In this document: one piece after another, positions 33,748-42,819 of the stretch
Layout: each line of letters begins with the position of its first letter
Position numbering within the stretch: position 1 is the stretch's first letter
From: Oceanobacillus sojae
GTDB taxonomy: Bacteria; Bacillota; Bacilli; Bacillales; Amphibacillaceae
Direction: 5' to 3'
DNA length: 64,000 bases
Assembly: GCF_007991515.1 (NCBI RefSeq)
Contig: NZ_BJYM01000001.1
Location: 1 to 64,000 of the forward strand
Position numbers and translations under genes: made by a program
The notes under the pieces: generated by a model
What the model saw: the letters and a program-made list of their open reading frames with translations, nothing else
Databases searched by the model: none
What the model was told of the DNA's origin: nothing

Positions 33748-36354
33748 CTATCCTAATACTGCTTGTGCTACAGCTAAACGGGCAGCTGGAATACGATATG
33801 GAGAACAAGATACATAATCGATACCAATTTGTTGGAAGAAAGCGATTGAATCAGGATTACCGCCAACTTCGCCACAAATACCAATCATCATATTTTCTTT
33901 CGTTTGTCTGGCTTTGCTGACAGCAAGCTTGATCAATTCGCCTACACCACTTTGGTCCAGAACTTGGAAAGGATCTTGCTGCATAATCTGTTTTTCTTTA
34001 TAGATATTGATAAACTTACCGATATCATCCCGTGAAAACCCAAAAGTCATTTGGGTTAAATCGTTGGTGCCAAAACTGAAGAAGTCGGCATTTTCTGCTA
34101 ATTGATCAGCAATAATACACGCACGCGGTAATTCAATCATAGTCCCAATTTCGTAAGGGAAAGGCTCTATTTGATGCTCTTTAAACGTAGCCGCGATGGT
34201 TTCGGTTAAAAAGTTTTTAATGTAGTCCAACTCTTCTTTTTCTGAAATCAAAGGAACCATAATCTCTGGACAAACGGTCAAGCCTTCCTTTGCTAATTGA
34301 ATGGCGCTATTGAAGATTGCTTTGACCTGCATTTGATAAATGCGCGGTTCAGTAATTCCTAAGCGGCAGCCGCGATGACCCAGCATCGGATTGGTTTCTT
34401 GTAATTTTTCGATTTGCTTTTCAACAGCAGATGGGTATCTGTTCAGCTGTTCAGCTAATGATTTGATTTCATTCGTATCATGCGGTAAAAATTCATGCAT
34501 TGGCGGGTCAAGTAAACGAATCACCATTGGTTTATCTTGAACGGTTTTTAACATTTGATAGAAATCTTCCTGCTGGAAGCTTAGTAATTTATTTAAAGCA
34601 AACTGAACTTCCTGTTCATCTTTAGCCAGAATCAAACGACGCATTTCCAGCACACGTTCTTCACCAAAAAACATATGCTCTGTCCGAGCCAAACCAATTC
34701 CTGTTGCGCCAAAATCAATCGCCGTTTGTAAGTCTTGTAATGTCTCAGCGTTCGCACGAACCTTCAATTCAGCGCATTCGTCAGCCCAGGTAAGTAATTG
34801 CTGCAAGCTCTGATCGTTTTCAGGAACAATTGTAGGGATTTCCCCTAAATATAAGCTTCCTGTACTGCCATCCACAGAAATCGTATCGCCTTCCGTTAAT
34901 GTATGATTACCACATAATACGGTTTTAGCGGCTTCATTTACTGTCAATGCTTCACAGCCAGTTACACAGCAAGTTCCCATCCCTCTGGCAACAACTGCTG
35001 CATGCGATGTCATTCCACCGCGGCTGGTAACAATTGCTTCACTGACTACCATACCTTCAATATCTTCTGGTGAGGTTTCCTGACGGACCAGAATCACTTT
35101 TTTTCCTAAAGCAGTGTATTCTTTTGCTTTCTCAGCTGTAAAGACGATTGATCCTGTTGCTGCACCCGGACTGGCAGGCAAACCTGCTGCGAAAGCTTCT
35201 GCTGTTGTTAGTTTTTTTGTATCGAAGACCGGATGAATCAGTTGATCGATTACCTCAGGGGAGACGCGCATAATCGCTTCTTTCTTTGAAATCAAACCTT
35301 CAGCTGCTAAATCCAAAGCGATTTTCAAGGTAGCTTTAGCAGTGCGCTTTCCGTTTCTGGTCTGCAAAATATACAGCTTGCCATTTTCGATTGTAAATTC
35401 GATATCCTGCATGTCTTTATAGTGCTGTTCCAGCTTATGAGAATATTTAATAAAATCATTATAAGCTTCTGGCAGAATTGCTTGTAAGGTTTCGATTGGC
35501 TCGGGTGTGCGAATTCCAGCAACAACATCTTCTCCTTGTGCATTAATTAGGAATTCACCAAATAATTTATTTTCACCAACGGATGGATTACGAGTGAAGA
35601 CCACTCCTGTTCCGCTTTCTTCACCGCTGTTACCAAAGACCATCGACTGGACATTAACTGCCGTCCCTAAATGGTGGGGAATATGATGCAGATCACGGTA
35701 TACTTTCGCCCGTTGATTATTCCAGGATTTGAAAACAGCCTTCGTTGCCTCGAATAATTGCTCCATTGGATCTTGTGGAAAGGCTACTTTATTTTTAAGA
35801 AATAAATTCTTGTAAAGCTCGATGACATCCAAATGCTCTGCTTCGTTAAAATCAGTTACTTTTTTATTTAAACGGCTTTCTGTTTGATGCAGCAGCACAT
35901 TGAATTGCTCTTTATGGATTCCGTAAACGACGTCACCGAACATTTGTAAGAGACGACGGTAGCAGTCGAAGGCAAAGTTCACATTGGTCAATTTTGCAAA
36001 AGCTTGAACCCTAAGATCGTTTAAGCCAAGATTTAAAATGGTGTCCATCATGCCAGGCATTGAAAAGGCAGCGCCACTTCTAACAGAAACTAACAAAATA
36101 TTTTCCTCGGATGTAAAAGATTTACCCGTTTCTGACTCTAAATTTTGAATCGCTTTCAAAACTTCTACTTTTAACTGTTCTTCGAAAAAAGCTGCATCAT
36201 CTAAATAGTTCATACAACATTCCGTGGTAATCGTAAACCCTTGGGGGACAGGTAATCCTAAGTGAGTCATTTCAGCGAGATTGGCGCCCTTGCCGCCTAA
36301 CAGATCCTTGTTCTCACTTCGTCCTTCATTAAACGTATAGATTAACTTTCTCAT
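33748..36354 (-). CDS. ppdK: Pyruvate, phosphate dikinase
   Basis: 868 aa. It interconverts pyruvate + ATP + Pi with PEP + AMP + PPi. Domains in order: ATP-grasp N-terminal part (GGKGANLAEMTHLGLPVPQG, then the IQTRNGKRTAKA strand), the swivelling phospho-His domain (GGMTSHAAVVARGMGTCC, with regulatory Thr and catalytic His), and the PEP-binding TIM barrel (GIGLARTEHMFF, GHRGCRLGI, FGTNDLTQMTFG, CGEVGG). I take the ATG at 36354 behind TAGGAGG. It is divergent from ccpN and yqfL, whose product controls PPDK by phosphorylating that Thr. Confidence 0.96.
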   Translation of the reverse strand: MRKLIYTFNEGRSENKDLLGGKGANLAEMTHLGLPVPQGFTITTECCMNYLDDAAFFEEQLKVEVLKAIQNLESETGKSFTSEENILLVSVRSGAAFSMPGMMDTILNLGLNDLRVQAFAKLTNVNFAFDCYRRLLQMFGDVVYGIHKEQFNVLLHQTESRLNKKVTDFNEAEHLDVIELYKNLFLKNKVAFPQDPMEQLFEATKAVFKSWNNQRAKVYRDLHHIPHHLGTAVNVQSMVFGNSGEESGTGVVFTRNPSVGENKLFGEFLINAQGEDVVAGIRTPEPIETLQAILPEAYNDFIKYSHKLEQHYKDMQDIEFTIENGKLYILQTRNGKRTAKATLKIALDLAAEGLISKKEAIMRVSPEVIDQLIHPVFDTKKLTTAEAFAAGLPASPGAATGSIVFTAEKAKEYTALGKKVILVRQETSPEDIEGMVVSEAIVTSRGGMTSHAAVVARGMGTCCVTGCEALTVNEAAKTVLCGNHTLTEGDTISVDGSTGSLYLGEIPTIVPENDQSLQQLLTWADECAELKVRANAETLQDLQTAIDFGATGIGLARTEHMFFGEERVLEMRRLILAKDEQEVQFALNKLLSFQQEDFYQMLKTVQDKPMVIRLLDPPMHEFLPHDTNEIKSLAEQLNRYPSAVEKQIEKLQETNPMLGHRGCRLGITEPRIYQMQVKAIFNSAIQLAKEGLTVCPEIMVPLISEKEELDYIKNFLTETIAATFKEHQIEPFPYEIGTMIELPRACIIADQLAENADFFSFGTNDLTQMTFGFSRDDIGKFINIYKEKQIMQQDPFQVLDQSGVGELIKLAVSKARQTKENMMIGICGEVGGNPDSIAFFQQIGIDYVSCSPYRIPAARLAVAQAVLG

Positions 36355-36400
36355 AATATACCTCCTATAAATCAATATGTGTCACATTTATTTAATAATC

Positions 36401-36429
36401 ATCATATATGTCGTAAATATGTTTGTCAA
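36401..36429 (-). promoter_or_regulatory. ppdK promoter
   Basis: On the minus strand TTGACA (36424-36429), a 17-bp spacer and TATGAT (36401-36406) form a near-consensus sigma-A promoter. Its spacer contains TATGTCGTAAATATG-like sequence, close to the AT-rich sites that CcpN binds, so CcpN repression is plausible. Confidence 0.65.
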
Positions 36430-36452
36430 TATAGAATTATGTGATTATTCAT

Positions 36453-36480
36453 TTGAATAATTCGTTAATATATGTATAAT
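36453..36480 (+). promoter_or_regulatory. ccpN promoter
   Basis: TTGAAT (36453-36458), 16-bp spacer and a perfect TATAAT (36475-36480). It drives ccpN-yqfL and faces away from the ppdK promoter 24 bp away. Confidence 0.6.
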
Positions 36481-36538
36481 AAACTCATAATAAGCAAGAA
36501 AATGGTTTTAATGCTTTCTTTTTTTGGAGGTCCAGGTA

Positions 36539-37168
36539 ATGAAATTAAGTGAAAGACAGGAACAAATCATTCAATTAGTAAAAGACTACCAACCAGTTAG
36601 TGGTGAAAAAATATCTGAGTTATTAGATGTTTCCAGAGCCACTTTACGTTCAGATTTATCTTTTTTGACATTAGCAGGTATTTTACAAGCCACACCAAAA
36701 ATCGGCTACACGTATGCAGGTTCGGATCTAGAAACCTTTTTCTTTTTTAAGACCTTTGATACAAAAATCGATGAAATTATGATTCCGCCTTTGTTAGTTA
36801 ATCAAAACACATCCATTCGGGATGCGATCACCAATTTGTTTATTTATGATGTAGGTTCTTTATATGTGGTGGATGAAGAAAAACTGCTGTTAGGTGTTTT
36901 ATCCAGGAAGGATCTATTGAGGGCATCATTAAATTCCGATATTGATAATACGCCGGTTGTGGTGTGTATGACACGAATACCACATATTAAAGTCTGTGAA
37001 AAAAACATCAATATATTGGAAGCTGCCACGATTTTACAAGATTTTGAAGTCGATTCACTTCCAGTCGTTGAAGAGGAAAATCACAAAAAAGTGATTGGTA
37101 AAATTACGAAGTCACGATTGCTCAATTATATTACGCAGCAAGCCAGAAATGCAGAATTAAACAAATAA
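36539..37168 (+). CDS. ccpN: CcpN-type repressor: HTH plus two CBS domains
   Basis: 209 aa from ATG 36539 behind TTGGAGG. An N-terminal winged helix (LSERQEQIIQLVKDYQPVSG, SRATLRSDLSFL) is followed by two CBS domains (about 75-135 and 140-200; DAITNLFIYDVGSLYVVDEE, AATILQDFEVDSLPVVEEE). In B. subtilis CcpN senses ATP/ADP and represses gluconeogenic genes (gapB, pckA) under glycolytic conditions. Here the adjacent divergent ppdK is an obvious added target. Confidence 0.92.
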   Translation: MKLSERQEQIIQLVKDYQPVSGEKISELLDVSRATLRSDLSFLTLAGILQATPKIGYTYAGSDLETFFFFKTFDTKIDEIMIPPLLVNQNTSIRDAITNLFIYDVGSLYVVDEEKLLLGVLSRKDLLRASLNSDIDNTPVVVCMTRIPHIKVCEKNINILEAATILQDFEVDSLPVVEEENHKKVIGKITKSRLLNYITQQARNAELNK

Positions 37169-37186
37169 AGGGGATATCAATTTATT

Positions 37187-38005
37187 ATGAAAAATGAAAT
37201 CATCGTCTACTCCATTTCTGATTCATTAGGAGAAACATCACAAAAACTGCTAACAGCCGTCAGTGCACAATATCCAGATTTGAATTTTAATAAAAGCTAC
37301 CGCTTTCCTTTAGTAAACAGGGAAGAGGAGTTACTGGAAATTTTGGGTGATGCTTTAAAGGATAAAGCGATCGTAATAAGTACCTTAGTTAATCGTCAGC
37401 TGGCAGAAACCGCCCGAAATTTCAGCAAGCGCACCGGTCTGTTGTATTTAGATCTGATGCATCCATTTTTTGAAATGATTCAAGCAAGAACCGGCTCGGA
37501 GCCAATCGAAGAACCTGGAACTGTTCATAAATTAGATACGGAATACTTTAACCGTATAGCAGCTATTGAATTTGCAGTGAAATATGATGATGGTAAGAAT
37601 CCGCAGGGGTTTGTAGACTCGGATCTCGTCTTGTTAGGCGTATCACGAACTTCAAAGACGCCTTTAAGTATGTATTTAGCAAATAAAGGATACAAAGTTT
37701 CTAATTTACCGCTGATTCCCGAGGTTCCATTACCGCAAGTTTTGGAAAATGTAGAGCCGCAGAAGTTGGTGGGGTTAGTTTGCCAGCCGGACAGTTTATC
37801 AAGAATTAGAAGTAACCGTTTAGATTCCTTGGGCTTAAGCCATTCAACCAGCTATACTGATTTAGAAAAAATCTATAATGAACTCGAATACTCGCAACAG
37901 GTTTTTAAACGATTTGGTGTGTATACAATTGATGTAACTGATAAATCGATTGAAGAAACAGCTTATTTGATTGAAGAGCATTATAAAAATAGAATAATGG
38001 GATAA
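37187..38005 (+). CDS. yqfL: PPDK regulatory protein (kinase/pyrophosphorylase, DUF299)
   Basis: 272 aa. Family marks are YSISDSLGETSQKLL at the N-terminus, the P-loop-like GVSRTSKTPLSMYLANKGYK (about 148-167) and LSRIRSNRLDSLG. The protein inactivates PPDK by ADP-dependent phosphorylation of a Thr near the catalytic His and reactivates it by Pi-dependent dephosphorylation. It follows ccpN by 18 nt. Together with ppdK the cluster holds enzyme, transcriptional and post-translational control. Confidence 0.93.
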   Translation: MKNEIIVYSISDSLGETSQKLLTAVSAQYPDLNFNKSYRFPLVNREEELLEILGDALKDKAIVISTLVNRQLAETARNFSKRTGLLYLDLMHPFFEMIQARTGSEPIEEPGTVHKLDTEYFNRIAAIEFAVKYDDGKNPQGFVDSDLVLLGVSRTSKTPLSMYLANKGYKVSNLPLIPEVPLPQVLENVEPQKLVGLVCQPDSLSRIRSNRLDSLGLSHSTSYTDLEKIYNELEYSQQVFKRFGVYTIDVTDKSIEETAYLIEEHYKNRIMG

Positions 38006-38011
38006 TAGCAT

Positions 38012-38053
38012 ACTCTCTGTTGTATATGTATTTATACAATGGAGAGATTTTTT
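38012..38053 (+). terminator. Terminator of ccpN-yqfL
   Basis: CTCTCTGTTGTATA pairs with TATACAATGGAGAG (two G-U pairs) and is followed by T6. Confidence 0.75.
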
Positions 38054-38102
38054 ATGGGAGACTGAAAAAATTAAACGTAGCAAGATGATTTTAAAAATAT
38101 TA

Positions 38103-38381
38103 TCATGACAATAGATCAAAGCCAAATTCTTTAGTTACTTCCGTATGCCCAAGTTCTGTTACTTTAATAGAGCGATGCACTTTTCCATGCCTTATCCATC
38201 CCAATTCTAATAATCGATTCGTAATTGCCAATGCAAAAGGACCCGCGATATGAAATTTTCTTGCAGTCCAGTCAACAATTGATTTTATAATCTGTATATT
38301 CATCGTTAATATCTGATAGTTACTAAGCTGAACAATATGCAAAGATCCGCTTTGGAAGTTCATAGCTGTTCGGGAAGGCAT
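38103..38381 (-). pseudogene. C-terminal fragment of an ArsR-type regulator
   Basis: About 85 codons carry the C-terminal half found in larger ArsR proteins: IVDWTARKFHIAGPFALAIT, then LLELGWIRHGK and SIKVTELGHTEVTKEFG (pattern DWTERRxHLAGxLGxAL...LGW...RxxxxTxxG). The HTH half is missing and no ribosome binding site is found. Probably a dead fragment. Confidence 0.55.
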
Positions 38382-38672
38382 ATTGCCATTAATCCATCAC
38401 CATCATTGGACCAATCAGTATGAAGGCCTCATTGGGTGCTTTTTCATTTAAATTATGTCCTTTCCCCTAAATATTTATATATACGAGGTGGACCATTTTC
38501 TGTTAGGATTAGATATGAAAATATAACTAAAATAAAAAAAAACAAGTCAAATTATAGCTGGTTATCACCTACTCTCTTCAAGGCAAGAGGTTTATTGCAT
38601 GCATGTCTTTGGACGTTAGGAGTATGATATTTCAAGCTGTTACAGAACTAATGTACGAAGGAGCTGCTTTTA
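38382..38672. other. Intergenic, nothing recognised
   Basis: AT-rich spacer between the ArsR fragment and the lipoprotein gene. A 63-codon open frame (38436-38627) has no ribosome binding site and no recognisable family. Confidence 0.3.
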
Positions 38673-39491
38673 TTGAAAAAAATGATCATTTTAATTTCTT
38701 TATTGATATTGGGAGGTTGTTCATTTTTTCAAGATGATAAAGAGGTAGAATCTGAAGAAACATCTTTGAAAGAAGGATATTATTACCACCTGGAGGAAGT
38801 TACAACAGAATTATTCTTAACAGAAATAGATGCTCAAGAATGGATGAAATACTACTTAAAGGACAATCAAGATAAATTGGATGATATCATAGCGGAAAAT
38901 ACAGCTAGAGGTATTATAAATAATGTCGATTTAGATCTGATACAGGAAAATGAAGTTCAGGTTAAATCTTGCAAAGAAGGATTGTGCAAAATATATTCAA
39001 ATGAGTCCCCTATTCTGAAAGCATTTGTTGTTCCCGCTATGAAAATTAATGAGAAAACGGAGAGTACAGAATCAGAACACCTGAACAATGCAGATCGAGA
39101 ACCAGTAGAAGATCAATTTTGGCAGCTTATCAATGAACACATAGAAGATACGCTTAAAAAGTCCTCCGAGCTAATAGAGCTGTATCAGAGTGGAAACCCT
39201 AATAAAATAGATAAAGAATCTATTGAATCCTTATATGATAGCATCCATGGAAGAACGCAATATCTACGATTAAATTTGGTTCCAAATGACGAAGAAATAG
39301 AAAAACAATTTAATGATTTATTAATGGCATCCGAATTTCTATTCAATAGCTTTCATCAAGCACAATGGTATTTTGAACACGAGGAAGAAAGAGAATTGAA
39401 GAAGTTAATAAAACAAGAAACACTTCTATTAAGAGAAGATTTTCAAGAAGTAACGGAAAAAATACAGGAATATCAAGGAAAAATCAAATAA
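38673..39491 (+). CDS. Lipoprotein, unknown function
   Basis: 272 aa with a short lipoprotein signal ending in the lipobox LGGC (about residue 16). The mature part is acidic and mostly helical (EDTLKKSSELIELYQSGN; EREEL-rich end to about 268), suggesting a long helical bundle on the outer face of the membrane. TTG start with GAAGGAG upstream. No family recognised. Confidence 0.7.
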   Translation: MKKMIILISLLILGGCSFFQDDKEVESEETSLKEGYYYHLEEVTTELFLTEIDAQEWMKYYLKDNQDKLDDIIAENTARGIINNVDLDLIQENEVQVKSCKEGLCKIYSNESPILKAFVVPAMKINEKTESTESEHLNNADREPVEDQFWQLINEHIEDTLKKSSELIELYQSGNPNKIDKESIESLYDSIHGRTQYLRLNLVPNDEEIEKQFNDLLMASEFLFNSFHQAQWYFEHEEERELKKLIKQETLLLREDFQEVTEKIQEYQGKIK

Positions 39492-39498
39492 TAGTTAT

Positions 39499-39536
39499 AA
39501 GAACCATTATCTTTGAAAAAGGGATGGTTCTTTTTA
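39499..39536 (+). terminator. Rho-independent terminator
   Basis: AAGAACCAT (39499-39507) / ATGGTTCTT (39524-39532) followed by TTT. Confidence 0.75.
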
Positions 39537-39671
39537 TCTTGTAAATACTTATCCGTTATGCTGCAAAGTGCAGGTGTGATATTGTTTTATTTTACCTAAC
39601 TAGGGAATAGTTCTGAAACCAAATAAATAATTCAGAGGGGATATTTTGAAGAAAATAGGAGGCATGAAATA

Positions 39672-40064
39672 ATGCGTAAAAGAATCATTCTTTTTATTTA
39701 TATAGCCATGATTTCTTTAGTTGCTTGCCGCCAGCAAAATGAACTTTTTAATAATGAAAATATAACATCCATTGAAATACAGAACTGGGATAATGACGAA
39801 TTAGTTAGTACTGTTACAGATGAAGCTCTGATAAATGATTTAATAGAAGAACTGGAATCTGCAAATTCCTCATCAACCGCTAATATAGATATTCCAGGTG
39901 CTGATTATCGATTGTTATTTTCAAATGATGACAAGGTTGTCCAAGAGCTTGGTTACTATATTGAAGAAAAAAACTTCAATGGGACGACCGGTCAATTTAT
40001 TGATATGGAAGCAGGAAATCATTATGGAGTAACAAAAGAATTACCAGTTACTGAGGAAAAATAG
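39672..40064 (+). CDS. Small lipoprotein, unknown function
   Basis: 130 aa with signal and lipobox LVAC (about residue 19). The mature domain (ITSIEIQNWDNDELVSTVTD, DLIEELESANSS, YRLLFSNDDKVVQELGYYIE) has the beta-alpha-beta look of small extracytoplasmic YjhA/DUF-type lipoproteins in Bacillaceae; I cannot name the family. TAGGAGG precedes, though spaced 11 nt. Confidence 0.65.
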   Translation: MRKRIILFIYIAMISLVACRQQNELFNNENITSIEIQNWDNDELVSTVTDEALINDLIEELESANSSSTANIDIPGADYRLLFSNDDKVVQELGYYIEEKNFNGTTGQFIDMEAGNHYGVTKELPVTEEK

Positions 40065-40213
40065 CGGTATGTTTCAAATAAACACGCTTTTTTCAAGAAG
40101 TTAACAATTAAGCTTGATAATATAATAAAAAGTTTGATATATTTAAATTAATCAGAAAAATTTATAATTACAATTATTTTAACGGAGAATACTAGAAGGA
40201 GGGACTCATTAAT

Positions 40214-40294
40214 ATGAAACGAATTAATTACTCGATACAGTTAATAAATCTGATGGAGCCTGTATCGAGCTTAACCGAAGCATCTATCAGTTAA
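40214..40294 (+). CDS. Candidate leader peptide (26 aa)
   Basis: A strong GAAGGAGGG precedes, by 14 nt, an ATG followed by 26 codons (MKRINYSIQLINLMEP...) and a TAA at 40292. Arms 1 and 2 of the competing hairpins lie inside it and its stop lies in arm 3. This is the organisation of translation-attenuation leaders. No homolog is recognised. Confidence 0.5.
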   Translation: MKRINYSIQLINLMEPVSSLTEASIS

Positions 40295-40302
40295 CTGTAT
40301 CG
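40231..40302 (+). promoter_or_regulatory. Mutually exclusive hairpins upstream of the methyltransferase
   Basis: Arm 1 CTCGATACAG (40231-40240) is complementary over 10 bp to arm 2 CTGTATCGAG (40260-40269). The overlapping CGATACAGTTAA (40233-40244) is complementary over 12 bp to arm 3 TTAACTGTATCG (40291-40302). The two stems cannot form together. TAACC just after arm 2 could pair with GGTTA at the methyltransferase ribosome binding site (weak). Confidence 0.55.
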
Positions 40303-40336
40303 TCCACATAATAAATTAAAAAGTGGAGGGTTAGTT

Positions 40337-41095
40337 ATGATGAATATAAATACGTTAAAAAACGAATGGATAAAGTATGAAGAAGTAAAATTTGAAGGGT
40401 GGGATTTCTCTTATATAAAGGACGATTGGGAAAATGAAGCTCTCCCATGGAATTATACTGGAACAGTAAACAAATATTTATCTCCAGATTTAGAATTACT
40501 CGATATGGGTACAGGAGGCGGGGAATTTCTTCTGTCTCTAAATCATCCTTATGAAAAAACATCCGTAACAGAAGGCTGGCAGCCTAATATTGAGCTTTTA
40601 AAAAGAAAATTAGTTCCTTTAGGGATAAATCTGGCTCCGATCGCTGACGATGACATCATTGATTATGATGATAATAGTTTTGATATTATATTGAATAAAC
40701 ATGAATCATTTAATGTTAACGAAGTAAAAAGAGTATTAAAACCAAACGGTGTATTTATTACTCAACAGGTTGGCGGAGAAAATGGAAACCGTTTATCAAA
40801 TATGCTTATTCCAGACTTTCAACCAAAATATAGAAACTTAAATTTGAGAAATATCCAGCATGAACTAAATGACAGTGGTTTTGAGATAGTGTTTGCTGAT
40901 GAATATTTTCCTTACCAAAAGTTTTTTAATATGAAAGGCTTAATTTACTATGCAAAAGTTATTGAGTGGGAATTTCCGGCATTTAATGTAAAGGATAACT
41001 TTGAACAGCTGTTGGATGCCTATAAAGAATTAACGTTGAATGGTTATATTTTAAACTATGAGCATCGATTTATAATAGTTGCTTATAATAAATAA
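40337..41095 (+). CDS. Class I SAM-dependent methyltransferase
   Basis: 252 aa. Motif I LLDMGTGGGEFLLSL (about 54-68) binds SAM; the acidic loop after strand 2 is TEGWQPNIELLK; motif IV-like FDIILNKHESFN and motif V/VI VKRVLKPNGVFITQQVGG follow. The substrate is unknown; relatives are annotated only as methyltransferases in Bacillaceae. GTGGAGGG is well spaced before the ATG. The leader peptide with alternative stems in front suggests inducible expression. Confidence 0.85.
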   Translation: MMNINTLKNEWIKYEEVKFEGWDFSYIKDDWENEALPWNYTGTVNKYLSPDLELLDMGTGGGEFLLSLNHPYEKTSVTEGWQPNIELLKRKLVPLGINLAPIADDDIIDYDDNSFDIILNKHESFNVNEVKRVLKPNGVFITQQVGGENGNRLSNMLIPDFQPKYRNLNLRNIQHELNDSGFEIVFADEYFPYQKFFNMKGLIYYAKVIEWEFPAFNVKDNFEQLLDAYKELTLNGYILNYEHRFIIVAYNK

Positions 41096-41111
41096 ATTTT
41101 TATAAAATAAG

Positions 41112-41147
41112 AAACCCGTTTTGAAAAAATATTCAAGACGGGTTTAT
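41112..41147 (+). terminator. Rho-independent terminator
   Basis: AAACCCGT (41112-41119) / ACGGGTTT (41138-41145), extended inside by TTGAA/TTCAA. Confidence 0.75.
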
Positions 41148-41248
41148 CTCATTTTGAAAACAATAAAAGGGGGCAGGCGGTTTAGACTTTATAGTCATTT
41201 AGCAAAAGAAGATAGAAGTGATATGAAAGAAATAATATCTAAATATAT

Positions 41249-41309
41249 TATTACGTAAAATATAAATTTGACGTAATAAATTGTAATTTTAATTAAAGTC
41301 TTGTAAAAT
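41249..41309 (+). promoter_or_regulatory. Dyad and promoter in front of the recombinase
   Basis: TATTACGT (41249-41256) and ACGTAATA (41271-41278) are inverted copies spaced by 14 bp. A promoter TTGTAA (41281-41286), 17 bp, TAAAAT (41304-41309) follows. The dyad could be an operator or a recombinase binding site. Confidence 0.4.
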
Positions 41310-41328
41310 TAATCTATGAGGTGATCTA

Positions 41329-42414
41329 ATGACAAACCATTCAAAGCAGCAACTATATAACAAACTTCAAACTTTACTTAAAGAACTTCCTTGGTATGTT
41401 GAGGAATTTATTAATTACAAAGAAAGAAAATTAACGGCAGCTTCGTTGCTGAATTATGCGCATGATTATAAAATCTTTTTCAATTGGCTCGTTACTGAAA
41501 ATTATTATTCTGGCGAACTGAAAGATTTACCGCTTGAGTTACTTGAATCACTAACTGTTCAGGAAGCTGAGCGATTTTTGGCTTTTCTTAAATACGAGTT
41601 ACATAATAAAGAACTTACGATTAACCGTAAATTATCAGCTTTAAAATCGCTTTTCAATTACCTGCAGAATATTGCCGAAACACGTGATTTACAACCGTAT
41701 TTAAGGCGTAATGTCATGGCAAAGCTTGAATTCAACGATATAAAAGAAAGTATGGAAACAACTGCAAACAAAATGGAAGGAAAAATCTTAATGGGTGATG
41801 AATATGAACGATTTCGCCAATTTATTGCCTATGACTATGGCGAGCTTTATAAAGATAATAAAAAACTCGTAAACTTCCACCTTCTAAACCGTGAACGTGA
41901 CACAGCAATTGTCTCGCTTATTTTAGGTTCCGGATTACGGCTTTCAGAGGTTGTGAATCTGGATTTAGATGATATTGATCACAGCAAATATACTGCACGT
42001 GTTATTCGCAAAGGAAACAAAGAACAATATGTTTATTTCAGTAAGCAAGCGATGGATGATTTGGACGAGTATTTGCAAATCAGGTCGGAACGCTATCATG
42101 TCGAGAAAGCAAATAAAGCTTTATTCATCGCTGCTGCAATGGGGCCAAAAGGAACGCCGAGACGATTAACCGCACGTTCTATTGAAAAATTAATCGAAAA
42201 ATATGCAAAAGCTTTCGGAAAACCGTCATTATCCGTTCATAAATTAAGACACTCCTTTGCAACCAGATATCATAGTGAGATTAACGATGTACCGAAATTA
42301 AGACGCCAGCTCGGACACTCATCGATACAAACGACGATGATTTACACACATATTAATAATGATGATTTAAAAAATGCTGTAGACAAGATGGATATGCCAA
42401 AAACTGATGAATGA
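41329..42414 (+). CDS. xerS: Tyrosine recombinase, XerS-like
   Basis: 361 aa, longer than XerC/XerD (about 300) and the size of XerS. N-terminal SAM-like core-binding domain (about 20-130) and catalytic domain with the set R (GSGLRLSEV), K (VIRKGNKEQ), H-x-x-R (HKLRHSFATRY), H (LGHSS) and Y (TTMIYTH). XerS acts alone on a dif-type site for chromosome dimer resolution in streptococci; in Bacillaceae, which also carry XerC/CodV and RipX, its role is less clear. No other mobile-element gene adjoins it. Confidence 0.85.
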   Translation: MTNHSKQQLYNKLQTLLKELPWYVEEFINYKERKLTAASLLNYAHDYKIFFNWLVTENYYSGELKDLPLELLESLTVQEAERFLAFLKYELHNKELTINRKLSALKSLFNYLQNIAETRDLQPYLRRNVMAKLEFNDIKESMETTANKMEGKILMGDEYERFRQFIAYDYGELYKDNKKLVNFHLLNRERDTAIVSLILGSGLRLSEVVNLDLDDIDHSKYTARVIRKGNKEQYVYFSKQAMDDLDEYLQIRSERYHVEKANKALFIAAAMGPKGTPRRLTARSIEKLIEKYAKAFGKPSLSVHKLRHSFATRYHSEINDVPKLRRQLGHSSIQTTMIYTHINNDDLKNAVDKMDMPKTDE

Positions 42415-42819
42415 GTATCCTAGTGCTGTATAATTCGCTTTAAAGTTTTAAATCCACCTGGATTTCTACTTGATCACACGAACAAATGTTTGCGTTATTG
42501 AAGATAAGGAATACAAATGAAAGGAGATAAAATAATGCCTAGAAATCCAGGAATTACGGATGAATTTAATCGAAATTGAATTGAAAAATTTATTAGCAAA
42601 AAGTGAAATATCATTATAAATGATGTAATAGAGCAAAGCATATACTTTGTTGATTGAAAGGTTGTAATGAGCAACCTCTTTTCTTTTAAAATTTTCCTAC
42701 TTTACATAATATTTATTATGGGAAATTGCAAAATAAACTGTCCCACATTAAAGTATACTCTGGATATTGAGATAATACTAAAGTTTTTACGTTATTAGAA
42801 TCTCTAATTCCTTTTATGT
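42415..42819. other. Gene-free stretch with a short relic and a hairpin
   Basis: AAAGGAG stands before a 14-codon frame (42535-42579, MPRNPGITDEFNRN) that then stops; it may be the head of a lost gene. A hairpin AGGTTG / CAACCT with a T-rich tail at 42655-42686 looks like a terminator. Confidence 0.4.

Noticed and set aside
41329..42414. XerS-like recombinase as part of an integrative element
   Set aside because: No excisionase, relaxase, replication or cargo gene, and no direct repeats that could be attachment sites were seen around it.
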